Source: Dechloromonas sp. H13
GTDB taxonomy: Bacteria > Pseudomonadota > Gammaproteobacteria > Burkholderiales > Rhodocyclaceae
Length of the DNA stretch: 64,000 bases
Assembly: GCF_009469615.1 (NCBI RefSeq)
Contig: NZ_SSXX01000002.1
Span: 331,501 to 395,500 of the forward strand
Reading direction: 5' to 3'
The position numbers and the translations under genes are program-made. The notes under the pieces are model-generated. The model saw only the letters and a program-made list of their open reading frames with translations. It did not search any database and was not told the DNA's origin. Positions 36,901-43,592 of this stretch are shown piece by piece. Position 1 is the stretch's first letter, and the number at the start of each line of letters is the position of its first letter.

Positions 36901-37645
36901 CTACGTCAACGGCAGCCTGCAGATTACGCCGGCAGCGCTGACGCTCAACGCCGTTACCGGTACCAAGGTGTACGATGGCACCGTCAACTCAACCGGCACG
37001 GTGGGTATAACCGGCCTGCTGGGCGGCGACACGGTGAGCGGGTTGAGCCAGAGCTACCAGAGCAAGAACGTGCTCGGGGCCAATGGCAGCACCCTGCAGG
37101 TCAATGCCGGCTTCGTCATTAACGACGGCAACGGTGGTGCCAACTATACCGTTACCCAGAACACGGCGAGCGGCACCATCACGCCTGCTCCGCTGGCCAT
37201 CACTGCCGATGACAAAACGCGGCCGATCAACACGCCGAATCCAACGTTTACAGCGACCTATGCCGGATTGGTGGGCGGCGAAACACCGGCCGATCTTTCG
37301 GGTGCGTTGCAGTTCTCGACGCCGGCAACGGTAGCGTCCCCGGCAGGCGATTATCCGATCACGCCGTTCGGCCAGTCTTCCGCCAACTACAGGATCACTT
37401 ATCTGGATGGCCGGTTGCAGGTCGTCGGTCAGCCGGTGACTCCACCGATCGTCCCGCCTGTTCCGCCAGTTGCCCAAGGTGACCGCTTCGATCCGCAGGC
37501 AGTGGCAGCGACCTACATGGACGCCGTGCCGATGGTGGGGCAGGTTCCCGCCGTGCTGTATGTGTCCGACCAGGATGATCCTTCTTCCTTGCCGGATGCG
37601 GCGCGGATCCGGGTTGTCGGGGGCGGCCTGAACGTCAGCCGATAG
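30935..37645 (+). CDS. TpsA filamentous-haemagglutinin-like exoprotein
   Basis: This 2236-residue secreted protein begins with an extended signal peptide region (MNKTYRLIWNHRLNAWVVASE) and a signal peptide to about residue 52. The TPS secretion domain (about 60-290; GTRMDITQGSQKAIINWQGF, VFLINPNGVLFGNGARVN) is the handle recognised by TpsB. The middle holds about eight passenger-associated repeats (LTKxGAGTLTLSGANTYTGTTTI type, about residues 770-1520). The C-terminal part has a YDG-type domain and MBG-type domains, two of them nearly identical 77-residue repeats. The end (VPPVPPVAQGD...) is not a known toxin tip. The likely role is adhesion or biofilm formation. The repeat region is less GC-rich than neighbouring genes and rich in Thr, Gly, Asn and Ser. 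Confidence 0.93.
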   Translation: MNKTYRLIWNHRLNAWVVASELTRASGKKSSCRTRAGVAAVVLALGTSLPLAAADLPPGALPTGGTVVAGQADIVASGTRMDITQGSQKAIINWQGFDIGSQAQVNFAQPNASAVALNRVSGPAATRIEGQLTANGQVFLINPNGVLFGNGARVNAGAFVASTLNIRDDDFLTGNYTFTGTGGAIENQGAISAAPGGYLAFIAPKITNAGTLSAPQGTVAMGAGERVTLNFAGDRLVGLSVTAATLDTLIENRQAIRAEGGAILLTAAGAEAVTRGVINNSGVLEAGSLTADGGRIVLTAGNDINFGAGSSVAVDGQKGGEITVQAKAGTLLADGSLSARGASGTGGSVQLLGRQVGLVNAAQVDASGATGGGTVLIGGDYQGGNAAVQNAWRTYVSPAATIRADALQQGDGGKVIVWADDATRFYGKISATGGTLAGNGGFVEVSGKGYLDFNGVVDTAALNGSVGTLLLDPTNIEVVSGGTATLAQVNQFTDPDLTASCAAFGNAACSRIAPTTINAATANVVLQATNNILFTNAVSMTNPGWSLTATTQTGNITVNAPIVTANRTTSGTTGAVTLTAGGNVVLNADIATGSATVADAAGNTTAASGAITVTAVTGISGAGRLITGNATLTGAAAGTEAIRSGNITLNVTGAGAIGLGGTNALTIGSATGNGAGSTATTGNITFTSADRINNGTAGSAIDVSFGAATGGATNTVGSLTATTDGGAGASGEIVITSGEALRLGAINAGGGAITLDVGAATTSAGVISGTGTSLTKLGAGTLTLSGANTYTGATNINAGTLALGAANRIANTSAVTVASGATFNLANFAETVGSLAGAGNVTLGSATLTAGGDNTTTSFSGVVSGTGGLIKAGTGTLTLSGANTYTGTTTISAGTLVAANNTALGTTAGGTVVSGTNASLALQGGITIGAETLSLNGTGVGTNGALRNLSGNNTWGGTVTLAGTTEIQSDAGTLTLSAANSVTGTNRALTIDGAGDTAINGTITTGTGTLTKNGTGTLTLSGADTYTGATSINAGTLVAANNGALGTAAGATTVASGATLALQGGITIADALTLNGTGVGGGGALRNLNGNNTTSGAVTLGAGGARINSDAGLLTMSGAIGGATRPLTLGGAGNTTISGAIGTTSGTLTKDGSGILTLSGTNTYTGTTTISGGTLQVGNGGTTGTLGTGAVIDNAALVFNRSNILTVANVISGNGTVTQAGGGTTIFTGNNTYSGTTTISAGTLQVGNSGTSGSLGTGNVIDNGSLSFARSDTYTVANNISGTGSLTKTNLTGALTLSGNNTYTGTTFINGGSLTAAGGNALPDSSPVTLLNNASAVLNLANSETIGDLSGGGATGGNVTLGANTLTVNQSGSTVYAGLMSGTGGLTKIGAGTLQLSHANTYTGTTNIQAGTLAIGGSENIADASTVNVASGATFDLRGFNETIDALTGGGAVTKTGTGATTLTVGFNNGSGAFSGVIQNPTGTLALTKIGTGTQTLSGANTYSGATSINDGALIVANNGALGDASSGTNVGAGGTLAFDGGITVADTLAITGTGYSGGGALRNLVGNNMVTGGVTLSGSALIVTDANSTLTISGALNGAGRDLTVAGTGSFIAQNATNDVASLTATNAGSVALRDANAIALNGSTLAGNLLVQAGGALTLNGAITANGTGDTITLSGTRFVNSAGASALAAPNGRWLVWSSNANPFGGATPDVRGGLAYDFKQYNAIYGVTPVQGAGNGFLYTLAPTITPGLTGTVSKVYDTTTTATLTAANFTPTTGMDGDVIAMTGTGAYDNPNVAGSPTKLVTASGIAATVTSSIAEGSKPVYGYTLTSTTASANIGEITPAALTVTGATTSSTYTANAQTNTFGTTGLLGSDSVTGVSGLGTGTNVGTYADTLSNATGTGLSNYTISYVNGSLQITPAALTVTGATTSNTYTANAQTNTFGTTGLLGSDSVTGVSGLGTGTNVGTYADTLSNATGTGLSNYTISYVNGSLQITPAALTLNAVTGTKVYDGTVNSTGTVGITGLLGGDTVSGLSQSYQSKNVLGANGSTLQVNAGFVINDGNGGANYTVTQNTASGTITPAPLAITADDKTRPINTPNPTFTATYAGLVGGETPADLSGALQFSTPATVASPAGDYPITPFGQSSANYRITYLDGRLQVVGQPVTPPIVPPVPPVAQGDRFDPQAVAATYMDAVPMVGQVPAVLYVSDQDDPSSLPDAARIRVVGGGLNVSR
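31868..31903 (+). repeat. Dispersed TGCGGTCGAC element, copy 7
   Basis: GGTTGCGGTCGAC (core 31870-31879) is followed by GGCCAAAAAGGCGGCGAAATC, within tpsA just after the secretion domain. It reads VAVDGQKGGEIT. Confidence 0.6.
36467..36928 (+). repeat. Two tandem 231-bp units in tpsA (MBG-type domains)
   Basis: Units 36467-36697 and 36698-36928 are nearly identical in DNA, with only a handful of mostly synonymous changes. Each encodes 77 residues beginning around TPAALTVTGATTS and ending YVNGSLQI. Such near-identity points to recent duplication or ongoing homogenisation. Confidence 0.9.
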
Positions 37646-37656
37646 ACTTCAGGCAA

Positions 37657-37695
37657 ACGGGGCGGCGCCTTCCGGCGTCCGCCCCGTCATTTTTG
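37657..37695 (+). terminator. Rho-independent terminator after tpsA
   Basis: ACGGGGCGG and CCGCCCCGT form a 9-bp stem with an inner CGCC/GGCG pair around TTCC, followed by TCATTTTT. It lies 12 bp after the tpsA stop. The T-run belongs to copy 8 of the dispersed element. Confidence 0.75.
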
Positions 37696-37721
37696 CCCAA
37701 TCCAGGCCGTCGACCGCAACC
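37687..37721 (-). repeat. Dispersed TGCGGTCGAC element, copy 8 (intergenic)
   Basis: On the minus strand GGTTGCGGTCGAC is followed by GGCCTGGATTGGGCAAAAATG. It resembles the copy in ubiC, and because it sits just upstream of the right ubiC-end repeat it may be part of a decayed ubiC remnant. Confidence 0.5.
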
Positions 37722-37783
37722 AACGGCTGTTGCCGCCAAAGTCCGTGATATCCGCGGGTGCGGTGCGTGCCACGTCGACTTGA

Positions 37784-37844
37784 GCCCGGCGCGTGCTGGT
37801 GACCGAGGTCTTCCTGCCGGCGATCATCCGCCTGCGCTGACGCC
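37784..37844 (+). repeat. 61-bp direct repeat, right copy (ubiC-end remnant)
   Basis: 58 of 61 bases match the ubiC 3' end at 28963-29023. The repeat supplies the last codons and the stop of the IclR gene on the opposite strand (GVSAGG-stop). One of the mismatches creates that stop. Confidence 0.85.
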
Positions 37845-38630
37845 TTGGTAGCCGAGGCGCCGCGACAGCTGGTCGGCGGCGGCGAGCATCGCCTTCGCGA
37901 CCGGGCTGTCCCATTCCACGTCGAAATCGCCGACGGAACCGAGCGAGGTGATGGCGGCGACCATCGTCCCGGTATGGTCGAACACCGGCGCGCTGAAGCC
38001 GTTGATGCCGGGGGTCAGGCTGCCGGTGGCGCGCGAGATGCCGTGCGCGCGGATCTCGGTGAGCGTCTTTTCGAGCTGGCGGCGGACCGTGGTGATCGCC
38101 GTCTTGCCCGATTCCGCCGTCGCGCGCAGTTCGTCGTCGAGCATCTGCTTGAGGAAGGGTGAGCGGAAGAAGGCGGCGAACGCCCGGCCGGTCGCCGATT
38201 TGCACAGGGATAGCACGGTGCCGGCGCGCAGCGTGATGGTGACCGGCGCTCCGGCGTCGACGATGCGCACGATGGTCGCGCCGCGGTTGCCCCAGACGCC
38301 CAGCGCCACCGTTTCCTGGATTTCCTCGCAGAGGTTTTCCAGGATCGGCCCGGCCAGGCGCACAGGGTCGAGGCGCCCGAGGCCGGCGAGGCCGAGATCG
38401 AGCGCATAGCTGCCGAGGTCGTAGCGCCCGCTGGCGCTGTCCTGTTCGACCAGGCCGATGCGCATGAAGCTGACCATGTAGCGGTGCGCCTTGGCCGCCG
38501 GCATGCCCGCCCCCTTGGCGATGTCGCGCAGCATCATCGGCCGGTTGGCCGCCGCCAGCACGCGCAGAAGGCGAAAGCCCACTTCTATCGACTGTATTCC
38601 CTGGCGGTCGCCGGCTACTTTGGTGATCAT
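37824..38630 (-). CDS. IclR-family transcriptional regulator
   Basis: This 268-residue regulator has an N-terminal winged helix (SIEVGFRLLRVLAAANRPMMLRDIAKGAGM, then AKAHRYMVSFMRIGLV) and a C-terminal GAF-like ligand domain. The ligand domain includes GNRGATIVRIVDAG and TATGRAFAAF-like SATGRAFAAFF segments. The start is the ATG at 38630 (MITKVAGDRQGIQS) with GAG about 9 bp upstream; a longer upstream reading has no Shine-Dalgarno. The last residues (GVSAGG) come from the ubiC-end repeat, and without them the protein would end at the usual LSRRLGY. It is divergent from the ParA gene. The effector and targets are unknown. Confidence 0.88.
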   Translation of the reverse strand: MITKVAGDRQGIQSIEVGFRLLRVLAAANRPMMLRDIAKGAGMPAAKAHRYMVSFMRIGLVEQDSASGRYDLGSYALDLGLAGLGRLDPVRLAGPILENLCEEIQETVALGVWGNRGATIVRIVDAGAPVTITLRAGTVLSLCKSATGRAFAAFFRSPFLKQMLDDELRATAESGKTAITTVRRQLEKTLTEIRAHGISRATGSLTPGINGFSAPVFDHTGTMVAAITSLGSVGDFDVEWDSPVAKAMLAAADQLSRRLGYQGVSAGG

Positions 38631-38671
38631 GGAATTCTCGCGCGGTAAAAAGCTTGATTTTATGTGTTTAT

Positions 38672-38696
38672 GCCGCTCCGCAGCGGCGAATATAAT
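38672..38696 (+). promoter_or_regulatory. Promoter of the ParA gene with a palindrome between -35 and -10
   Basis: A perfect -10 box TATAAT (38691-38696) lies 26 bp before the parA start. Just upstream is a perfect GCCGCT-CCGC-AGCGGC inverted repeat (38672-38687). No good -35 hexamer is seen, so the palindrome may be an operator, possibly for the divergent IclR protein. Confidence 0.5.
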
Positions 38697-38722
38697 CACG
38701 GGATCAATAACAGGGGGATGAT

Positions 38723-39340
38723 ATGCGCGCGGTGCTGGTGGCAAATCCGAAAGGTGGAGCGGGCAAGACGACGTTGGCGACCAATCTCGCCGGCTATTTC
38801 GCGAATCAGGGCAAGCAGGTCACGCTGTGCGACCTCGACCGGCAACAGTCGTCGCTGCGCTGGATGGCCTTCCGCGACCCGGACCTGGCGCCGGTGACCG
38901 GTTACTTCGCCGGCAACCAGATTGTCCTCAACCTGCCGCAGGAAGCCGACTGGGCGGTGCTCGACGCGCCGGCCGGCCTGCAGGGCTACAAGCTCTCGGA
39001 CTACCTGCGCACCGTCGACAAGGTGCTGGTACCGCTGGTGCCGTCGATCTTCGACATGGCGGCCACCGAGGACTTCCTCAACTCGATCCGCAACGAAATG
39101 CGCGGCCGGCGTGGCAGCCTCGGCATCGTCGCCATGCGCGTCGACCCGCGGACACGGGCTGCCGGCATGCTCGAGGAATTCCTCAAGCACTTCGACATTC
39201 CCATCGTCGGCTACCTGCGCACCACGCAAAATTACGTCAACGTCGCCGCCGCCGGCCTCACCATCTTCGATCCGCCGCGCGCGCGCCACAAGCGGGACAT
39301 CGAGCAGTGGGAAGGCGTCCTGGAATGGCTGGCAAGCTGA
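38723..39340 (+). CDS. Orphan ParA-family ATPase
   Basis: This 205-residue ParA/MinD-type protein has a deviant Walker A NPKGGAGKTT near residue 8 and switch region WAVLDAPAG. It lacks the N-terminal helix-turn-helix of plasmid ParA, and no parB lies next to it. Small orphan ParA proteins often position cargo such as chemosensory clusters, carboxysomes or storage granules on the nucleoid. The cargo is not evident here. The ATG at 38723 has an AGGGGGA Shine-Dalgarno, and a perfect TATAAT lies upstream. The initiator tRNA gene follows. Confidence 0.85.
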   Translation: MRAVLVANPKGGAGKTTLATNLAGYFANQGKQVTLCDLDRQQSSLRWMAFRDPDLAPVTGYFAGNQIVLNLPQEADWAVLDAPAGLQGYKLSDYLRTVDKVLVPLVPSIFDMAATEDFLNSIRNEMRGRRGSLGIVAMRVDPRTRAAGMLEEFLKHFDIPIVGYLRTTQNYVNVAAAGLTIFDPPRARHKRDIEQWEGVLEWLAS

Positions 39341-39364
39341 TCGGCCGAAATTCGCGAATCACCG

Positions 39365-39393
39365 TTGACAGTATTGGGGAAGGCGTGGATAAT
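39365..39393 (+). promoter_or_regulatory. Sigma-70 promoter of the initiator tRNA gene
   Basis: TTGACA (39365-39370), a 17-bp spacer and GATAAT (39388-39393) form a near-consensus promoter 16 bp upstream of the tRNA 5' end. Confidence 0.8.
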
Positions 39394-39409
39394 GCGGCCC
39401 TCTGACGGA

Positions 39410-39487
<78 letters not shown>

Positions 39488-39498
39488 AAAACACTTAA

Positions 39499-39531
39499 AA
39501 GCCAATCGCTTGCAGCCGATTGGCTTTTTTG
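39499..39531 (+). terminator. Rho-independent terminator of tRNA-fMet
   Basis: AAGCCAATCG and CGATTGGCTT form a 10-bp stem with an 8-nt loop, followed by a T run. It starts 13 bp after the tRNA 3' end. Confidence 0.92.
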
Positions 39532-39595
39532 TTCATGGGCACCGAAAACTGCAGTGTCCATCGTTCAATTCTGGACCCCTGGCAAGCGGGGCGGA

Positions 39596-41029
39596 TCAAC
39601 TCATCTTCCGGAACAGCGCACGATACACGAGGCGCATTTTGCCGAGTTGCTCGGGATCCGGCTCCCGGGGGCCGTAACGGTATAGCTCGAACAATCGCGT
39701 CATCTCGCTGGCCTCGACGCGAATGCCGTCCCTGAACTGGATGGCATCCTGCAGGAATTCCTGGCAATTGGCACTTGGCGCGCGCGGCGTCTCGCTGAGG
39801 GCGAACAGTCGCTCCATCGCCTGGTAGTATCGCCGGGCTCCCGCAACGCCGGACGGGTGCCGCCCGAGCATGCCCAGTCGCAGGTAGTCGAATCGCGTCC
39901 GCAGCCAGATCCCGGCCCTGGCCTCGCGCAACAACAGGATGAGTACCGCCAGCAGCACAAGTGCCAGCAGCGAAAGCGCGATCAGCCAGGCCAGGGTCCG
40001 ATGTTCCTCGAGCCACTGCCGGATGCTGTTCATCAGTGCCTCGAGTGTTTCGATGATGGGCGCCAGTGCCTGCCGGATGTCTTCGTCCAGACTGGCCATC
40101 TGCCGGATGGCCGCCGATTGCCAGGCAGGCATGCCGGGACGGCTTGCCGCCTCGCGCATCTCCGCCGGGGTGGGCCAGCCGCGTCCGGGCAGGAGTTCGT
40201 AGCCCTGCCCGGACTCCCCTTCGGTTTCTGCGCCGCCGGAAGAGCTTCCCGCGCCGCTGCCTTGCCCCTGTCCCCCGCTGCCTTCCTGTCCCGAACCGGT
40301 ACCTTGCCCGGACTGTGTGGTATCGCCTTCGGCTTGCCCGGCGCCGCCGTGTTCCTGTCCTTGCCACAGCCAGCCGATATTTGTCGCTTGCCCGTAGCGC
40401 CATTGCAGATAGGGCCAAGAGACCTGTGGCGTGGCGATATACAGCATGGCACCGATGCCCAGGATGACGGCGGTCGCTGAGGCGATGGCCAGTCCCTGCC
40501 CGGCATGTGTCGGCGCGGCCAGGCTGGCCTGTCGCAGGTCGAGGGCGCGGCGGCTCACCTGTTCGGAAACGAGCGTGAAGACGACGGTGACGATGTAGGG
40601 GATCAGATAGAACAGCATCGTCCAGTCGGCGCGGTAGTGCGTTGCGGCGAACATGACCATGACCGCCGACACCAGCAATCCGAAATGGAGTTGCCGGCGG
40701 GTCGTCGTCACGCAGTTCATCGAGGCCTGCAGGATGACCAGGATGTAGAGTCCGGCACGCGGAAAGCCCCACATCGGGATGAAGATCAGGATCGAGACGA
40801 CGGCACCGAGCAGCAGGACCGCCTTTTGCTGCTGCGGGCCGCTTTCGTTGGCCTGGCCATGTTGTTTCCAGCCGACCAGCAAGGTCCAGCCGAAGACCGC
40901 TGCCCACAAAAACATTTCGAAACCGAAACTGCCGTACCGGATATCGAGAAACGCATTGCACGCCACGGCGAGCAGGAGCGAGGCATAGAGGCCAAGATAG
41001 GCCGGCAGGTAGGTTAGCGGCGGGCTCAT
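39596..41029 (-). CDS. TgpA-like membrane protein lacking the transglutaminase core
   Basis: This 477-residue protein has an N-terminal block of about six membrane helices (DUF3488/TgpA_N type, about 1-205). A low-complexity Gly/Gln/Ser-rich stretch (about 225-275) follows. After another membrane helix (about 345-367), a DUF4129-like cytoplasmic tail ends EQLGKMRLVYRALFRKMS. In TgpA-type proteins a periplasmic transglutaminase domain with Cys-His-Asp sits where the Gly/Gln/Ser linker is here, and I see no such domain. It overlaps the DUF58 gene by 4 bp and belongs to the moxR-DUF58-tgpA set. The function is unknown. It may be a scaffold, or its enzymatic part may be encoded elsewhere. Confidence 0.8.
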   Translation of the reverse strand: MSPPLTYLPAYLGLYASLLLAVACNAFLDIRYGSFGFEMFLWAAVFGWTLLVGWKQHGQANESGPQQQKAVLLLGAVVSILIFIPMWGFPRAGLYILVILQASMNCVTTTRRQLHFGLLVSAVMVMFAATHYRADWTMLFYLIPYIVTVVFTLVSEQVSRRALDLRQASLAAPTHAGQGLAIASATAVILGIGAMLYIATPQVSWPYLQWRYGQATNIGWLWQGQEHGGAGQAEGDTTQSGQGTGSGQEGSGGQGQGSGAGSSSGGAETEGESGQGYELLPGRGWPTPAEMREAASRPGMPAWQSAAIRQMASLDEDIRQALAPIIETLEALMNSIRQWLEEHRTLAWLIALSLLALVLLAVLILLLREARAGIWLRTRFDYLRLGMLGRHPSGVAGARRYYQAMERLFALSETPRAPSANCQEFLQDAIQFRDGIRVEASEMTRLFELYRYGPREPDPEQLGKMRLVYRALFRKMS

Positions 41030-42312
41030 GGGTTGAACAGCGGCACGAGGTCGTCACCTTGGCGAACGGAAATGTAATGCGCGCCCAGCTCCAGCAGCGC
41101 CGCCATCAGCGTCGCCGGGTCCGGCAGCGAGCCAGGAAGCGCCTTCCCCGCCGGAAGAAAGCTGGCCTGGTCGAAGGCGATGGCGAAAATATGTGCCTGG
41201 CGGGCCCGCAGGGTCGCCAGCGCCTGCAGGGTGGCGGCGGTGCGGGCGTTGTTTTCGGAGAGAAAGACGACCACCGTTTCGCCGCGCAGACACTGCGGGC
41301 CGATTTCCGTCAGCAACCGCGCGTAGGGGGTGGTGCCGTCGCCCGCAACGACCGCGAATTCGTCGAGGATGCCCTGGTAGTGCGCGTCGCCGGTGCCCTG
41401 CAGACCACGCAGCGGGCGCTGGCCATCGCCGGCAATCCGGATGCGGATGCTCTGGGCGCAGGCGCAGCGCGCGATCGAGGCAGCGATGCGGACCGCGTAT
41501 TCGAAGGTGGCCTCCCGGCCGTGGCCGAGGTTCGATTCGGCCGCCTGGTCCAGTGCGATATAAAGGCAGGCCGAGGCAAGCGGTTCATACTCGCGGACCA
41601 TCAGTTCATTGAGGCGTGCCGTCGTCGGCCAATGCACGTGACGCGGGTTGTCGCCCCGGCGGTATTCGCGCAAGCCGGAGAATTCGGCGGCCCCCGCACC
41701 TTCGGGCAACAGGTAGCCGCCGCGATGGATCTGGCTCGGTGCGCCATGCAGCGGCAACGCGAGAATGGTGAATACGTCCGGGTAGATCGTCAGCGCCTGG
41801 ATTCCGCTGTTGCTGCGCATCCTCGCCTCGGACAGGCCGAGGGGAAAGCTGGACGCCAGGCTCACCGGGCCCAGCCGATAGTAGCCCCGCCTTTCGCACA
41901 GGACGGGCACGGCGAAGCGCCGACTGGCGCGTCCCGGCAGATAGGCCAGCAGACCGAGGACCTTCTCGCCGGCATCGCGTTTCCGGTCGGCGAGGTCGAC
42001 AAAGGGCAGGCGATCGACCAGTTCGACCATGAAGCGCGGCAACCAGCCATGGTTCTCGACTTCCACATCGAAATGGATGGTTTCACCTTCTTCGGCTCGC
42101 GTCGGTCCGGACCGGCTGACCGCGAGATGCCTGACCAGCCAGCGCGGCCAGACGAACCCGGTGATCAGCGTTGCCGTCAGCAAGGCGCCGATCGCCCACG
42201 GGAAGGCCTGCGCGCGATTGATGGCGGCGAGATAGGCGACTGCCGTCAGCGACATCAGGACCAGGACTTTGCGACGCGCCGCAAGCCAGTTGGACAAGGC
42301 TCCCAAGCCCAT
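41026..42312 (-). CDS. DUF58 (von Willebrand A-like) membrane-associated protein
   Basis: This 428-residue protein has two N-terminal membrane helices (about 17-55) and a cytoplasmic region with the DUF58 signature (EFSGLREYRRGDNPRHVHWPTTARLNELMVREYE). The region resembles a VWA fold, with VVVFLSENNARTAATLQAL. DUF58 proteins accompany MoxR ATPases and are thought to aid assembly or maturation of protein complexes. The gene starts 3 bp after the moxR stop and its stop overlaps the TgpA-like start, so the three genes are co-translated. Confidence 0.88.
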   Translation of the reverse strand: MGLGALSNWLAARRKVLVLMSLTAVAYLAAINRAQAFPWAIGALLTATLITGFVWPRWLVRHLAVSRSGPTRAEEGETIHFDVEVENHGWLPRFMVELVDRLPFVDLADRKRDAGEKVLGLLAYLPGRASRRFAVPVLCERRGYYRLGPVSLASSFPLGLSEARMRSNSGIQALTIYPDVFTILALPLHGAPSQIHRGGYLLPEGAGAAEFSGLREYRRGDNPRHVHWPTTARLNELMVREYEPLASACLYIALDQAAESNLGHGREATFEYAVRIAASIARCACAQSIRIRIAGDGQRPLRGLQGTGDAHYQGILDEFAVVAGDGTTPYARLLTEIGPQCLRGETVVVFLSENNARTAATLQALATLRARQAHIFAIAFDQASFLPAGKALPGSLPDPATLMAALLELGAHYISVRQGDDLVPLFNP

Positions 42313-42315
42313 GAA

Positions 42316-43239
42316 TCAGACCGGCGGCGGCAACTGGTTCAGGATTTCAGCCAGTATCTGGGACGCCGTCCTGCCGGCCGCCGCGGCTTGCGGCCGAACG
42401 ATGAGGCGGTGTTCGAGCACGGCGCCGGCCATGGCCTTGACGATGTCGGGCGTGACGAAGGCCTGCCCGCGGAGAAAGGCCATGCCCTGCGAACCGCGTG
42501 CCAACGCCAGGGTGCCGCGCGGGCTGACGCCCAGCCGCAGGTCGGGATGCGTCCGGGTCGCCGCGCCGATGCGCACGATGTAGGCAGCGACGTCGGCGCT
42601 GACGAATACGGACTTGACCCGATCGCGTGCCGCCAGAACGTCCGACTCGCCGATGACCGGTTGCAGGGCGTCGATGGGATGACTTTGCGCCTGCGCCGCC
42701 AGTATCCGCACTTCCTCGTCGAGGCTGGGGTAACCGACGTGCAGGCGCACGAAGAAGCGATCAAGCTGCGCCTCGGGGAGCGGGTGCGTGCCGGCCATGT
42801 CGATCGGATTCTGGGTCGCGAGGACCATGAAGACCTTGGGCAGGTCGTAGCTGACGCCGTCGACGCTGACGCGGAACTCTTCCATGCATTCCAGCAGGGC
42901 TGACTGGGCGCGCGGCGTGGCACGGTTGATTTCGTCGGCCAGCAGGATGTGGGTGAATACCGGGCCGGGACGAAACTCGAAGTCGGTCGTCCGCTGGTTA
43001 TAGATCGGTACCCCGGTGATGTCCGACGGCAGCAGGTCGGGGGTGCATTGCAGGCGCTTCATCTCGACATTCACCGAGCGGGCCAGGGCGCGGGCCAGCA
43101 TGGTCTTGCCGGTTCCCGGGACGTCTTCGAGCAGGACATGGCCGCGACAGATCAGTGATGCGACGGCCAGTTCGATGACCGAACGTTTGCCGACGATGAC
43201 CTTCTCGACATTGGAAATCAGCGACTCGATCGCCTCCAT
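42316..43239 (-). CDS. MoxR-family AAA+ ATPase
   Basis: This 307-residue AAA ATPase has Walker A EDVPGTGKT, Walker B ILLADEINRATPRAQSALLECMEE, sensor segment VLATQNPID and a C-terminal helical lid. MoxR ATPases act as chaperones with VWA-domain partners. The start is the ATG at 43239 (MEAIESLISNVEKVIVGK) with AGGGAGA as Shine-Dalgarno. It heads the moxR-DUF58-tgpA operon. A strong hairpin lies about 100-140 nt upstream in its leader. Confidence 0.92.
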   Translation of the reverse strand: MEAIESLISNVEKVIVGKRSVIELAVASLICRGHVLLEDVPGTGKTMLARALARSVNVEMKRLQCTPDLLPSDITGVPIYNQRTTDFEFRPGPVFTHILLADEINRATPRAQSALLECMEEFRVSVDGVSYDLPKVFMVLATQNPIDMAGTHPLPEAQLDRFFVRLHVGYPSLDEEVRILAAQAQSHPIDALQPVIGESDVLAARDRVKSVFVSADVAAYIVRIGAATRTHPDLRLGVSPRGTLALARGSQGMAFLRGQAFVTPDIVKAMAGAVLEHRLIVRPQAAAAGRTASQILAEILNQLPPPV

Positions 43240-43592
43240 GAAATCGTTCTCCCTGAACGTGGTTGTTTTATGGAATTGTCCCATGGCTGCCAACCGATAT
43301 TGGCACGGCATGGAAAGTGATGGAAAGATAGCAGATGCCAGGGCGCCGGGCACCTGTCGGAAGCGACAGGTGGCGCCAATCGACGGGGGCGCGGCCCTCG
43401 AACCGCCATGACGATGCTTTGGCCCGCCCGCGCCCGGGGGTGAATTGCCCAGTCAGGAAATCCGGGATGGCGAAAATTGGTGCACTGCAGTAAAATACGG
43501 ACTGATTAGACATTTCAGCCTATCTCGTTCGCCAAGAATCGCCCCGCCGCAGCCTGTGCGGATGCTGTCGATCAATTCTCCGACGAGCCGGT
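43240..43592. other. 353-bp divergent gap between moxR and the acyltransferase
   Basis: It contains no convincing gene. A long hairpin (43342-43377) and a TAAAAT at 43491, without a good -35, are the only structured signals seen. It must hold promoters for both directions. Confidence 0.5.
43342..43377. other. Strong hairpin in the moxR leader region
   Basis: CACCTGTCG and CGACAGGTG form a perfect 9-bp stem with a GAAG tetraloop, extended by GGCGC/GCGCC after a small GGG bulge. Read on the minus strand it would sit in the 5' leader of moxR. Function unknown. Confidence 0.5.

Noticed and set aside
33200..36930. Regularly spaced repeats considered as a CRISPR array
   Set aside because: The units are protein-coding, in frame, variable and long (231 bp, or passenger-associated repeats of about 30 residues). 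No short identical repeats with unique spacers and no cas genes were seen.
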